Shown here in pieces: positions 9,190 to 17,228 of a stretch of 64,000 bases of DNA. The first letter of the stretch is position 1. Each line of letters begins with the position of its first letter. The position numbers were made by a program, and so were the translations under genes. The stretch is taken from the NCBI RefSeq assembly GCF_900102215.1, contig NZ_FNBG01000011.1, positions 62,001-126,000 on the forward strand, written 5' to 3'. This DNA comes from Fontibacillus panacisegetis (lineage in GTDB: Bacteria; Bacillota; Bacilli; Paenibacillales; Paenibacillaceae). The notes beneath the pieces were generated by a model that saw nothing but the letters and a program-made list of their open reading frames with translations, was not told where the DNA came from and did no database searches.

Positions 9190-10746
9190 CTACACAGACT
9201 CAAATCTGTGTATTAACGCCCTTGCTTCTTCATGGTCAGGCTCAAGTTTCAATAATTCTCTCATGTATTTCAATGCATCTTCTTCTAACTCTAACTCAAA
9301 ACAACAAATGGCCAGACAATAATATACGGTGGATACAATCTCCTCTTGGTCTTCATAAATCGATATTTCTAAAAACCGTTTGGACTCCTCGTACATTTCC
9401 ATCTCAAACAATAATAATCCAGCCTCAAGTGCGATGTCATAACGCTGCTCCATTACGTAGTACGACGACCACAAAAGCTGTATGCCCCGAAGAATATCCT
9501 GCTGTTCTTCATCATTAGCATCCTGTAACAGACTGGAGATCCGCTTCGTACTCTGAATGAAAAATTCCGCGTCATATCCACCTAAACGCCAAAAACTTAA
9601 TATTTGCTGAAGCTCCATGCTATCCAGATTGCGATCCACCCATTCCTTCAGGCTGAAAAATTCGTCCGGACCAAAGCGTTCAATAAATCGACGATAAGCT
9701 AATCTGGTTTGGGAGTAGTCCATCGGCGTGTTCATATGGATTATACAACCCACATTTATATTTTTATAATGATGCGGGGGAAATAACGCGAGCGCTCCGT
9801 TCTGTTGCAAAACTTGCTGAATCGCATGGTAGTTCGCTGTTAAAGAGAAGCTCCCATGCAGGATCAACTCAGGCGGTTCTGCGAATTTAAAGTTTTCAAG
9901 CAAGTGATCACCTTTGTCTGCTGTTATTAATAGAAACCCCTCCTGCGACAACTGATTCAAACGCTCTAAACAAGTTAATGCAGTGACTGGAAATAAAATA
10001 TGTGAGTCTTCCAAATGTTCCTGATAGGTGGCTATGACATCACGGTAAGGGTACGCTTCTTGCTCGTACTCCGGTGCCCGCCGATGCTCATAGTGTAAGG
10101 ATATTTGATCAAGTAATTCAGATGGCTTAAGTGAATCACTACGTTCAGGATATTCAACGAATACATCTGCCTCATAAATTTGGCCTTCACTCACATAAAG
10201 AAGCTCTTGCGGAATACTATCAAAGAAATAGTTAGCCACAATGACCAAAGGCTGTTTTAAATCTCCTTTACTAAAGGTTGCTTCTGACACAATCAAATTC
10301 AAAACCGTGTCATGAACAGCATCAAATCGCGCAAAATCGAGTATTCCCCTAGCGATAAAAGGTTGAAGAGCCGGATGCTTTTTCCAAGCCAAAATATTGT
10401 TCATCGCCAAATCCGTCATGATATATCGAAACGGAGGTACCGCTATCCCCACGTAATCTATCAACTGACATAACTCGTGCAACACATGGAAAGCAAAACG
10501 CCCCGCCCCTGCTCCTAGCTCCACAATTAGAACAGGCTCAGAGTTGTCCCCCTTGTTGGCCCGATCTTGAAGAAGCGCGAATATCATTTCTGCATACGCC
10601 GCAGCGATCAATGGATTGCACGTTATATACTGAGGAACTTGGTCATTGTTCCAAGCCTTTAATCCCTCTTCTTCATAATATTTCCGCTGAATATTCCAAA
10701 TGGGTGCTTCACTAAAGCGGTAACGTTGTTTATTAGTAACTGTCAT
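9190..10746 (-). CDS. SAM-dependent methyltransferase (NDUFAF7/Methyltransf_28-like) with C-terminal TPR region
   Basis: About 518 residues. The N-terminal part has a SAM-binding motif VLIVELGAGAGRFAFHVL (about 70-88). VIVANYFFDSIPQELL at about 190 resembles the ANEFFDALP motif of the NDUFAF7 family of protein methyltransferases. The C-terminal 100 residues are helical and acidic, with pairs such as YDIALEAGLLLFEMEMYEESKRF and a last unit ALKYMRELLKLEPDHEEA that fits a TPR. The ATG at 10746 follows AGGAT by about ten bases; the frame extends to 10797 but would run through a terminator hairpin. It is first of the leftward run to the ABC-LytTR gene, 78 bp away. The substrate is unknown. Confidence 0.65.
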   Translation of the reverse strand: MTVTNKQRYRFSEAPIWNIQRKYYEEEGLKAWNNDQVPQYITCNPLIAAAYAEMIFALLQDRANKGDNSEPVLIVELGAGAGRFAFHVLHELCQLIDYVGIAVPPFRYIMTDLAMNNILAWKKHPALQPFIARGILDFARFDAVHDTVLNLIVSEATFSKGDLKQPLVIVANYFFDSIPQELLYVSEGQIYEADVFVEYPERSDSLKPSELLDQISLHYEHRRAPEYEQEAYPYRDVIATYQEHLEDSHILFPVTALTCLERLNQLSQEGFLLITADKGDHLLENFKFAEPPELILHGSFSLTANYHAIQQVLQQNGALALFPPHHYKNINVGCIIHMNTPMDYSQTRLAYRRFIERFGPDEFFSLKEWVDRNLDSMELQQILSFWRLGGYDAEFFIQSTKRISSLLQDANDEEQQDILRGIQLLWSSYYVMEQRYDIALEAGLLLFEMEMYEESKRFLEISIYEDQEEIVSTVYYCLAICCFELELEEDALKYMRELLKLEPDHEEARALIHRFESV

Positions 10747-10772
10747 CTCAATTTTATCCTGCTCTCTGTAAA

Positions 10773-10794
10773 AGAGCCTCCTAACGGAGGCTCT
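10773..10794 (-). terminator. Rho-independent terminator
   Basis: Arms AGAGCCTCC / GGAGGCTCT of 9 bp with a 4-base loop, followed on the minus strand by TTTT. It ends transcription from the GIY-YIG remnant upstream and separates it from the methyltransferase gene. Confidence 0.75.
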
Positions 10795-10819
10795 CATTTA
10801 TTTTTCGTTATCGTTTATC

Positions 10820-11032
10820 CTATTTGTATAATACCTTATCCACATTGTATTTAGCCTTGAGCTCGTTAATAATGTATGTTTCATAAATTTCTCTATGGAC
10901 GGGATTCTCGACAAGACAAACCTCGATTTTGGCAACTTCGTCCCTGTAATTTTTCATGACGGATACCGTATCTTCGAAATGTTTTTTGATTCGCGGTCTA
11001 AGCTTTCGTGCTTTACCGACGAATAGCTGGAA
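10820..11032 (-). pseudogene. GIY-YIG endonuclease remnant (C-terminal part)
   Basis: An open frame of 70 codons encodes FQLFVGKARKLRPRIKKHF followed by a helical stretch with VENPVHREIYETYIINEL and an end at KYNVDKVLYK. This matches the second half of GIY-YIG nucleases, including VGKA-x-x-LR-x-R-I. The upstream part is lost: in-frame TGA and TAA codons precede the first Phe. A good ribosome site (AGAGGAG) and ATGs before it now lead only to very short peptides. The original start survives but the GIY and YIG motifs are missing. The terminator at 10773 belongs to this gene. Confidence 0.6.
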
Positions 11033-11224
11033 TTTTTATTAGTATCATTTACATTCGCTCCTCTTACTGTCCGTCCGTCATTCGAACATCTTTTTAATTA
11101 TAACAGCCTGTATTCATGATGTCCCGCTGAAAGTGACATGTATACTATAAAGAAAAAACAAAAATTAAATTCAATTGTAACGAACAATAAATTTATCGGA
11201 TATATAGTCGAAGGGAGTGATAAA

Positions 11225-11704
11225 GTGGCGAAGGATATAGAAGAAATCTATAAAAATTATGCAAAAAGCGTCTACCGATATTTACTCAGCCTTACTCATG
11301 ATGAAGATTTGGCCGAGGAATTAACGGAGGAAACATTTTACCGCGCTGTATACTCAATTCATACCTATAACGGCTCCTGTAAAATAAGTGTTTGGCTTTG
11401 CCAGATCGCCAAGCACGTGTGGTATCAGGAGCTTGGGAAAAGAAAAAGGCATCCAAACCAAGAGTTGCATGAGGATATCCCTTCGCCGAATATGTCGCCG
11501 GAGGAAGTCAACTTGTTCCAGAGCAACAAAATGGACTTGTACCGAGCTATTCACCAATTGAGTGAACCTATGCGAGAAATTGTACATATGCGCATATCCG
11601 GTGAATTTTCCTTCGCAGAAATAGGTGAAATACTTGGCAAAAGTGAAAACTGGGCTCGTGTCACTTTCTACCGTGCAAAACAAAAAATTATGGAGGTGTT
11701 ATAA
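11225..11704 (+). CDS. ECF-type RNA polymerase sigma factor
   Basis: A 159-residue sigma-70-family protein with only regions 2 and 4, the ECF layout. Region 2 shows YAKSVYRYLLSLTHDEDLAEELTEETFYRAV-like sequence in the first 50 residues. Region 4 has LSEPMREIVHMRISGEFSFAEIGEILGKSENWARVTFYRAKQK. I use a GTG start at 11225 with GGGAG seven bases upstream; the longer frame to 11138 adds a poorly conserved leader. Its stop is immediately followed by the ATG of the anti-sigma gene, so the two are coupled. The signal is probably envelope stress (inference). Confidence 0.88.
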   Translation: MAKDIEEIYKNYAKSVYRYLLSLTHDEDLAEELTEETFYRAVYSIHTYNGSCKISVWLCQIAKHVWYQELGKRKRHPNQELHEDIPSPNMSPEEVNLFQSNKMDLYRAIHQLSEPMREIVHMRISGEFSFAEIGEILGKSENWARVTFYRAKQKIMEVL

Positions 11705-12322
11705 ATGATCAAATGCCATATTGTCCAAGACCTTTTGCCAAGTTATATAGACGGCTTGCTCAGTGCAGAAACCGAACACGACATCCGGCAACACTTGCAG
11801 GAATGCGAAGCATGCCGTGCGCTTCATGCTAAGCTTTCCGCTTCAATAGACAACATCTCTTTACACGTAAATAAGAAGGAAATTGATTTTCTGAAAAAAG
11901 TAAGAAAAAAAACAACGAAGAAAGTGGTAACGGGATTTACAGTACTCTTGTTGATTTTTGCACTGTTAACTTACTTTTTGGCTATAGGCTCCCCTGTCCG
12001 CAAGGCAGATCTCATCTATACAACCAGCGTTGTGGGGGACACGTGGCGAATAAATATGCAGCTTACAAACGGCAAATCCTTACTTGTAAAAACAGAATCG
12101 ATTTATGGTGAAAAAGACAGCAATGGTGTCAAGCCTGTTGTTGGTGTACTTGTAAAACCACACGAATTGCTGCCTTCACCGATCTTGGAAAGCGACAATA
12201 CCTCCTTTATGTTTGGAAGCACGATTGACAGCTTCAACAAACGTGACTATAAAGTCATTCTCCGGTTAGGAGACGGTGACATTGTTTTTACGTCAGATAA
12301 TTATGACAAGCAGCGCCCCTAG
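11705..12322 (+). CDS. Anti-sigma factor, zinc-finger type, membrane bound
   Basis: A 205-residue protein directly behind the sigma gene. The N-terminus has the anti-sigma zinc finger: CHIVQDLLPSYIDGLLSAE then HLQECEACRALH with the H-x3-C-x2-C pattern. One membrane segment follows a basic patch at about residues 77-98 (VVTGFTVLLLIFALLTYFLAIG), leaving an extracytoplasmic domain of about 105 residues as probable sensor. It should hold the ECF sigma factor inactive at the membrane until the signal arrives. Confidence 0.85.
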   Translation: MIKCHIVQDLLPSYIDGLLSAETEHDIRQHLQECEACRALHAKLSASIDNISLHVNKKEIDFLKKVRKKTTKKVVTGFTVLLLIFALLTYFLAIGSPVRKADLIYTTSVVGDTWRINMQLTNGKSLLVKTESIYGEKDSNGVKPVVGVLVKPHELLPSPILESDNTSFMFGSTIDSFNKRDYKVILRLGDGDIVFTSDNYDKQRP

Positions 12323-12372
12323 TTGCAAAGGAGACTGAAATGGAGGGCTGACGGATAATTTCCGCCAAAAGT

Positions 12373-12975
12373 TTATTTTTGAGAATCAAGAATAAACATA
12401 GATGCATCATGTCCCATGAATATTTTACTTCCATTATAAAAAGTTTTGGATTGAATATTCCTGTACCCTATTTTAGTCATAATGTCAGTTAGCTTTGCTT
12501 GATTAAATCCGTTATGAACTATATCTGAAACTACTTTTTCATTTTTATCAAAATCTACGATTAGTAAATGTCCTCCTTCATTTAGAACATCAAATAATTT
12601 TGATAATACTAGTTCAACATCACTAATATGGAGTAGAACCTGAGCCATAAAAATATAGTCAGCACGTAAATCCGATAGACCTTCCTTTTCAAAATCAAAG
12701 CATAGTGTATCTGCATTCTGAATATTAAAATCAGAAATTTTTTGCTTTATTTGATTAATCATGTTTTGTGAAGTATCCAGAAAAAGCATAGAATTAAAAT
12801 CGTTTAACAAGTTCATTCCGACAAGACCAGTTCCACACCCAAAATCAATAGCATTCTTACTATTAGCTTCAACTAAATATTCACGAATGGCATCTGATGA
12901 TGCCTTTGCAATTTGAATTCTTTCAGAAGTGTCATATATATTAGCTATCATTTCAAACTTATCCGTATTTCCCAC
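12373..12975 (-). CDS. Class I SAM-dependent methyltransferase
   Basis: About 200 residues with a GTG start at 12975, eight bases after TAGGAG. SAM-binding motif I is AIDFGCGTGLVGMNLL; further conserved blocks are MLFLDTSQNMINQIKQK and ADYIFMAQVLLHISDVE, with LLIVDFDKN later. The FDF...LLHI arrangement is typical of small-molecule methyltransferases of the Methyltransf_11/25 type. It lies between the ECF pair and the HxlR gene, and is leftward like the latter. The substrate is unknown. Confidence 0.82.
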   Translation of the reverse strand: MGNTDKFEMIANIYDTSERIQIAKASSDAIREYLVEANSKNAIDFGCGTGLVGMNLLNDFNSMLFLDTSQNMINQIKQKISDFNIQNADTLCFDFEKEGLSDLRADYIFMAQVLLHISDVELVLSKLFDVLNEGGHLLIVDFDKNEKVVSDIVHNGFNQAKLTDIMTKIGYRNIQSKTFYNGSKIFMGHDASMFILDSQK

Positions 12976-13030
12976 TAGTATCGCTCCTATCTGCATCGCC
13001 CTATTTTATGATACGGCAAACCGTTACGAA

Positions 13031-13402
13031 TTACTTCAACTGTTCATTCAAAACATTCTCTTCTAAAACCGTAAATTTATCGCCATATACTTTCGTAATA
13101 TGTTGTTCTCCCCATGCGCATAATGAGTCTAAAATACCCTTCAGACTCAATCCATACTCACTAAGCTCATACTCCACTTTTGGGGGAATTTGATTATATA
13201 CAATTCTATTGATGATTCCATCTTCCTCTAATTCACGTAATTGTTGAGTTAGCATCTTTTGAGTGATATTGGGCAACAGATGCTTCAATTCACTTGTCCG
13301 CTTCTTGCCGTGTGTCAGATGGCATAGAATCACGCATTTCCACTTCCCTCCAATCACTTCCAGGGTAGCTTCAACTGATATATTGTATTTCTTTTTCTTC
13401 AT
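13031..13402 (-). CDS. HxlR-family transcriptional regulator
   Basis: A 123-residue winged-helix regulator with the family's hallmarks: VIGGKWKCVILCHL (about 16-29), the recognition part LLPNITQKMLTQQLRELEEDGIINR, and VEYELSEYGLSLKGILDSLCAWG. Two cysteines (C23/C27 region and SLCAWG) might sense electrophiles or oxidants as in some HxlR proteins. It is preceded by AAGGAGGAG and is divergent from the MFS pump and reductase, which it probably represses. Confidence 0.9.
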   Translation of the reverse strand: MKKKKYNISVEATLEVIGGKWKCVILCHLTHGKKRTSELKHLLPNITQKMLTQQLRELEEDGIINRIVYNQIPPKVEYELSEYGLSLKGILDSLCAWGEQHITKVYGDKFTVLEENVLNEQLK

Positions 13403-13430
13403 CTAACTCCTCCTTAATCAATAGGCACTA

Positions 13431-13464
13431 AAAAGTACCTATATTACTTTAAAGTACGTACTTC
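13431..13464. promoter_or_regulatory. Probable HxlR operator
   Basis: Between the HxlR start and the MFS gene, AAAGTACCTATATTACTTT is followed at once by AAAGTACGTACTT. The repeated AAAGTAC units and the GTACGTAC palindrome form a dyad of the kind bound by dimeric winged-helix repressors. It lies just upstream of the HxlR coding start, which suggests autoregulation. Binding is inferred from position and symmetry only. Confidence 0.5.
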
Positions 13465-13586
13465 TCAATGGTTACGATATATTCCATAATAACATCTGCC
13501 GGTTGAAGTGAATTCATTCATTCATTTATATCATGACCTTTAAGGAAGTTCATGCATACAATTCCACAAAATTTAGGAGGGATCAT

Positions 13587-14789
13587 ATGTCTATCGATAA
13601 AAAACGAAGCACATTTGCACTTCTTGCCTTGGCCATAAGTGCATTCGCTATAGGAACGACAGAATTTATCAGTGTAGGATTATTACCCTTGATAGCTGGC
13701 GATTTAAAAGTGCCAATTACTACAGCTGGCCTTACTGTTTCCTTATACGCTTTAGGCGTTACATTCGGGGCGCCCGTCTTGACATCGCTCACTTCCAGGA
13801 TGTCACGCAAAACTTTATTACTTTGGATTATGGTCATTTTTATTATCGGCAATAGTTTGGCAGCAAGTGCTGCAAGTATTGGTGTATTACTAATCGCTCG
13901 TGTGATTTCTGCTTTTTCACATGGTGTCTTCATGTCTATCGCTTCAACGATTGCTGCTGATTTAGTACCTGAAAACCGCCGGGCCAGTGCCATATCCATC
14001 ATGTTTTCCGGTCTTACGGTAGCGACTGTTACAGGTGTTCCATTAGGGACGTTCATTGGACAGAATTTCGGTTGGAGAGTTGCGTTTATTCTTATTGTAG
14101 CCGTAGGTGTCATTGCTCTGATTGCAAACAGCCTCCTCGTTCCATCGGACTTAAAAAAAGGGACTCGCATGGCATTACGCGATCAGTTTAAATTGGTGAA
14201 GAATGGGCGTTTGTTGCTTTTATTCATCATTACCGCCTTAGGATATGGAGGAACATTTGTCGTCTTCACTTATTTATCCCCCATCCTGCAGGATATAACA
14301 GGCTTTAAAGAAGGTACAGTGGCCGTGATTCTGCTTCTTTATGGACTAGCGATTGCTATTGGAAATATGATCGGCGGAAAGTTATCCAATCATAATCCGC
14401 TTAAAGCATTATTTTATATGTTTATTGTTCAGGCAGTTGTTCTTTTTGTTTTCTTTTTCACAGCACCATTTAAACTTGTTGGCCTGATCACCGTTTTCCT
14501 TATGGGCCTTCTTGCTTTTATGAATGTTCCGGGATTACAAGTATATGTCGTCATGTTAGCAGAGCGGTTTGTTCCGACTGCGGTTGATGTAGCTTCCGCA
14601 ATCAATATTGCTGCTTTTAACATCGGCATTGCCTTTGGATCCTACATGGGAGGAGTTATTACAGATTCAGTCGGACTGATTCATACAACTTGGATCGGCG
14701 CATTAATGGTGTTAGCAGCTGTTTTCTTGAGTGGCTGGAGCCGGAATCTTGAAAAAAAAGACCAAAAAGCGGTTAGTACGCCAGGATAA
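13587..14789 (+). CDS. MFS efflux transporter (DHA1 / AraJ-YdhP type)
   Basis: A 400-residue, 12-segment major facilitator. ATG at 13587 follows TAGGAGGG. The N-terminal IGTTEFISVGLLPLIAGDL is the family signature of AraJ/YdhP-like sugar or drug effluxers; SRMSRKTLLLWIMVIFIIGN contains the loop 2-3 basic motif. It is divergent from HxlR and followed 52 bases after its stop by the aldo/keto reductase, so the two probably form one operon for efflux and reduction of a toxic carbonyl or quinone (inference). Confidence 0.88.
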   Translation: MSIDKKRSTFALLALAISAFAIGTTEFISVGLLPLIAGDLKVPITTAGLTVSLYALGVTFGAPVLTSLTSRMSRKTLLLWIMVIFIIGNSLAASAASIGVLLIARVISAFSHGVFMSIASTIAADLVPENRRASAISIMFSGLTVATVTGVPLGTFIGQNFGWRVAFILIVAVGVIALIANSLLVPSDLKKGTRMALRDQFKLVKNGRLLLLFIITALGYGGTFVVFTYLSPILQDITGFKEGTVAVILLLYGLAIAIGNMIGGKLSNHNPLKALFYMFIVQAVVLFVFFFTAPFKLVGLITVFLMGLLAFMNVPGLQVYVVMLAERFVPTAVDVASAINIAAFNIGIAFGSYMGGVITDSVGLIHTTWIGALMVLAAVFLSGWSRNLEKKDQKAVSTPG

Positions 14790-14841
14790 AAGTTCTCTAA
14801 TTTCATTGTGCTCACAACAAAACATTACGGAGGGTTATATT

Positions 14842-15684
14842 ATGATAAACAATTTACAATCTACAACAACACTGAATAACGGAGTCAAAATGCCTTGGTT
14901 TGGAATTGGGGTATTTAAAGTGGAGGAAGGTCCTGAATTAGTTGATGCCGTTAAATTTGCCATTAAACATGGTTATCGGAGTATTGATACAGCCGCCATT
15001 TATGAAAATGAAGAAAGTGTTGGCCAAGCCATCCTTGCTGGCATGAAAGAAACAGGGGTTTCCAGACAAGACCTTTTTATCACTTCAAAAGTATGGAATG
15101 CCGACCTAGGCTACGAATCTACCATCGCCGCATACGAAACAAGCTTAAAGAAGCTTGGACTTGATTACTTGGATTTATATCTGATTCACTGGCCGGTAGA
15201 AGGCAAATACAAAGAAGCATGGCGCGCATTAGAAACACTTTATAAAGAAGGAAAAGTAAAAGCGATTGGAGTAAGCAACTTCCAAATCCATCATCTGGAA
15301 CAATTAATGAAAGAAGCAGAAATCAAACCGATGGTGAACCAAGTAGAATATCATCCACGATTAACACAAAAAAAACTACAGTCTTTTTGTCAAAAACAAG
15401 GAATACAGCTGGAAGCTTGGTCGCCGTTAATGCAAGGTCAGCTATTGGATAACCCGGAGCTCTTGAAAATTGCTAATAAATATAACAAGTCGATTGCACA
15501 AATCATATTACGCTGGGATTTGCAAAACGGCGTGGTAACCATACCAAAGTCCACGAAGGAACATCGTATTGTTGAAAACTCAGACGTATTTGATTTCGAA
15601 CTTTCAAAAGAAGTCATGGAACAAATTGACCGGCTTAATCAAGACCATCGAGTTGGACCTGATCCTGATAACTTTGACTTCTAA
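14842..15684 (+). CDS. Aldo/keto reductase (YvgN / glyoxal reductase-like)
   Basis: A 280-residue NADPH-dependent reductase of carbonyls, cytoplasmic TIM barrel. ATG at 14842 follows CGGAGGG. The catalytic tetrad is visible: Asp and Tyr in SIDTAAIYENEESVGQA, Lys in FITSKVWNADLGYE, His in YLIHWPVEGK. The cofactor-binding IPKSTKEHRIVEN is near the C-terminus. Length and motifs match AKR5-group methylglyoxal or 2,5-diketogluconate reductases. It sits behind the MFS pump and is closed by the terminator at 15701. Confidence 0.9.
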   Translation: MINNLQSTTTLNNGVKMPWFGIGVFKVEEGPELVDAVKFAIKHGYRSIDTAAIYENEESVGQAILAGMKETGVSRQDLFITSKVWNADLGYESTIAAYETSLKKLGLDYLDLYLIHWPVEGKYKEAWRALETLYKEGKVKAIGVSNFQIHHLEQLMKEAEIKPMVNQVEYHPRLTQKKLQSFCQKQGIQLEAWSPLMQGQLLDNPELLKIANKYNKSIAQIILRWDLQNGVVTIPKSTKEHRIVENSDVFDFELSKEVMEQIDRLNQDHRVGPDPDNFDF

Positions 15685-15700
15685 TAAAAGTAAAAAAATA

Positions 15701-15755
15701 ATAGACCAAAAAGGCGCTTCCTAAAATCAGGCAGCGTCTTTTTGGTCTATTTCGT
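15701..15755 (+). terminator. Strong Rho-independent terminator of the MFS-reductase operon
   Basis: Arms of 18 bases (15701-15718 and 15733-15750) pair with one G-T wobble around a 14-base loop. The second arm contains CTTTTTGG and is followed by TTTCG. Confidence 0.85.
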
Positions 15756-15854
15756 CCAGCCGTTCATGTTCATTAGATTTCTTTCACATAACAAGTATAA
15801 GCGATGGAAATAAAGGCCAATTTAAGACTATCTGTTATGCAAGGAGTTCGGCAC

Positions 15855-16547
15855 ATGACGTATGGAGAAATTCTATTTCGTACGGCAACATCTTTCGTTG
15901 CTCTACTCGTTTTGACGCGTCTGCTCGGTAAAAAACAAGTCGGACATCTAACGTTTTTCAATTATGTTACAGGGATCACCTTCGGCTCCACCACTGCCGA
16001 GATTATCGTCAACAGACAAATCACGCTGCTGCAAGGAATATCTAGCTTGGTCTTGTGGTCGCTCTTGGCGTTTATCATCGCATTGACCGGATTGCGCTCC
16101 GTCAAAGCACGCGAGATTCTTGACGGCCAGCCTACGATTCTCGTCAAACAAGGAGAGATTCTGGAAAAGGCATTGGCTAAGCAGCACCTCAACATCGACG
16201 ATTTAAGCATGTTGCTTCGGAACAAGGATGTTTTCTCACCCGAAGAAGTCGAATTTGCAATTCTGGAACCTGACGGTCAACTCAGCGTGTTGAAAAAAGA
16301 AGAACTACTGCCTGCAACAAAAAAAGATATCAAGGCAACCCTTACGCCTATTCACAGAATCCCGACTGAGCTTATCATTGATGGTAAAATCGTAGGAAAA
16401 AATCTTATAAAAATGGATGTCTCTGTTGTCTGGCTCAACCAACAATTAAAGAAAGCCAACATTCATTCTTTAGATCAAGTATTTTACGCAGAGCTCCAAT
16501 TGGACGGGACGCTGTATATCGACAAATACCAGGATTCGATCCCATAA
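15855..16547 (+). CDS. DUF421 (YetF-like) membrane protein
   Basis: About 230 residues. Two to three membrane segments occupy the first 80 residues, including VALLVLTRLLGKKQVGHLTFF and NYVTGITFGSTTAEI, which are DUF421/YetF signatures. A cytoplasmic part follows with AREILDGQPTILVKQGEI and VEFAILEPDGQLSVLKK. ATG at 15855 is eight bases after AAGGAG. The family is common in spore-formers. Its role is not firmly known and I do not assign one. Confidence 0.88.
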   Translation: MTYGEILFRTATSFVALLVLTRLLGKKQVGHLTFFNYVTGITFGSTTAEIIVNRQITLLQGISSLVLWSLLAFIIALTGLRSVKAREILDGQPTILVKQGEILEKALAKQHLNIDDLSMLLRNKDVFSPEEVEFAILEPDGQLSVLKKEELLPATKKDIKATLTPIHRIPTELIIDGKIVGKNLIKMDVSVVWLNQQLKKANIHSLDQVFYAELQLDGTLYIDKYQDSIP

Positions 16548-17016
16548 ATAGACCCGGTAGCGACCACTTGAGTTCGACCCAATCTTTAACAATCATAGAA
16601 TTAGCCCCATCCACCCAAAAAAACGGAGGAGCCTTTTACCTCTGAAAGCAAAAGCCCCTTCTAGAGAAGGAACTATAAAATACCCAATTTATATTCATAT
16701 ATATCATTATGCAGGCACTAAAATAGACATAGCCATATTTATATCGAAATAACCGGACTAGCTTTTCCGTCCGACGGAACGATCGAGCTGTTCGGCGCCA
16801 GCGACGAGCAGGCGTTGACCCAAATTCTTAGACAATTGATTCGTCTACAATACATATTCACTCATTGTAGTCTTGGCCTCCCTCATGTGATAGACCAAGT
16901 ATAGAAACGAAAACTTAAGAGGAGCAAAAGCTGGACATGCTAGTGTGAACTCTTGATAACTAAGTCCGAATACCTGCTTTATGTCGCGACAATGTGGTAA
17001 TTCCTGACCATTGATT
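16548..17016. other. Intergenic region with a short coding-like fragment
   Basis: No complete gene. At about 16760-16852 a plus-strand frame is richer in G+C than its surroundings. It reads LAFPSDGTIELFGASDEQAL and then TQILRQLIRL, with no start and no plausible ribosome site, and decays into AT-rich sequence. It looks like a fragment of a lost gene; I cannot name the family. A minus-strand frame at 16845-17048 has no ribosome site and unconvincing composition. Short hairpins near 16660 are too weak to call. Confidence 0.35.
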
Positions 17017-17031
17017 TTGGAAACGATCATT
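17017..17031 (+). promoter_or_regulatory. Candidate cre (CcpA) site upstream of the sucrose PTS gene
   Basis: TTGGAAACGATCATT fits the consensus WTGNAANCGNWNNCW except for one position (T for C). It overlaps or adjoins possible promoter hexamers: TTGATT at 17011 with CACAAT at 17034 (spacer 17), or TTGTCA at 17030 with AGATAT at 17053 (spacer 17). A CcpA site here would repress the locus when glucose is present. Confidence 0.4.
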
Positions 17032-17061
17032 GTCACAATAGGATACACAGCCAGATATTAC

Positions 17062-17160
17062 GGAGTTGTTACTTTTTGAGGCAGGCAAAGACCTGAGAAG
17101 AGTCATGTTGGGCCCATTCTTGAATTGAAGGGACGATGCTTGATTCTATAAAGGTCTATT
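17062..17160 (+). promoter_or_regulatory. RAT antiterminator target with overlapping terminator in the PTS leader
   Basis: GGAGTTGTTACTTTTTGAGGCAGGCAAAGACC (17062-17093; written here in words only as the RAT pattern GG-TTGTTACT...GCAGGCAAA-ACC) matches ribonucleic antiterminator targets of the BglG/SacY family. AGACCT at 17089-17094 can instead pair with AGGTCT at 17152-17157, which is followed by ATTTTAT, giving a rather weak terminator. The two structures are mutually exclusive, so SacY binding should let the PTS-sacY transcript proceed. Confidence 0.65.
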
Positions 17161-17228
17161 TTATATGTTTGGCGGTGTGTCGCGCAAAATGATAGCCGCT
17201 ATATGCACCACGGTTGGGAGGAGCTACA

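Noticed and set aside
6440..10746. A RiPP or bacteriocin locus around the ABC transporter
   Set aside because: No small precursor-like ORF with a ribosome site and no modification enzyme besides the methyltransferase were found.
10836..10844. TTATCCACA, a perfect DnaA box
   Set aside because: A single copy inside a gene remnant 53 kb from the expected origin; one isolated box is expected by chance.
16845..17048. Minus-strand frame of 67 codons before the PTS gene
   Set aside because: No ribosome site, unconvincing composition, and it overlaps the probable promoter/cre region.
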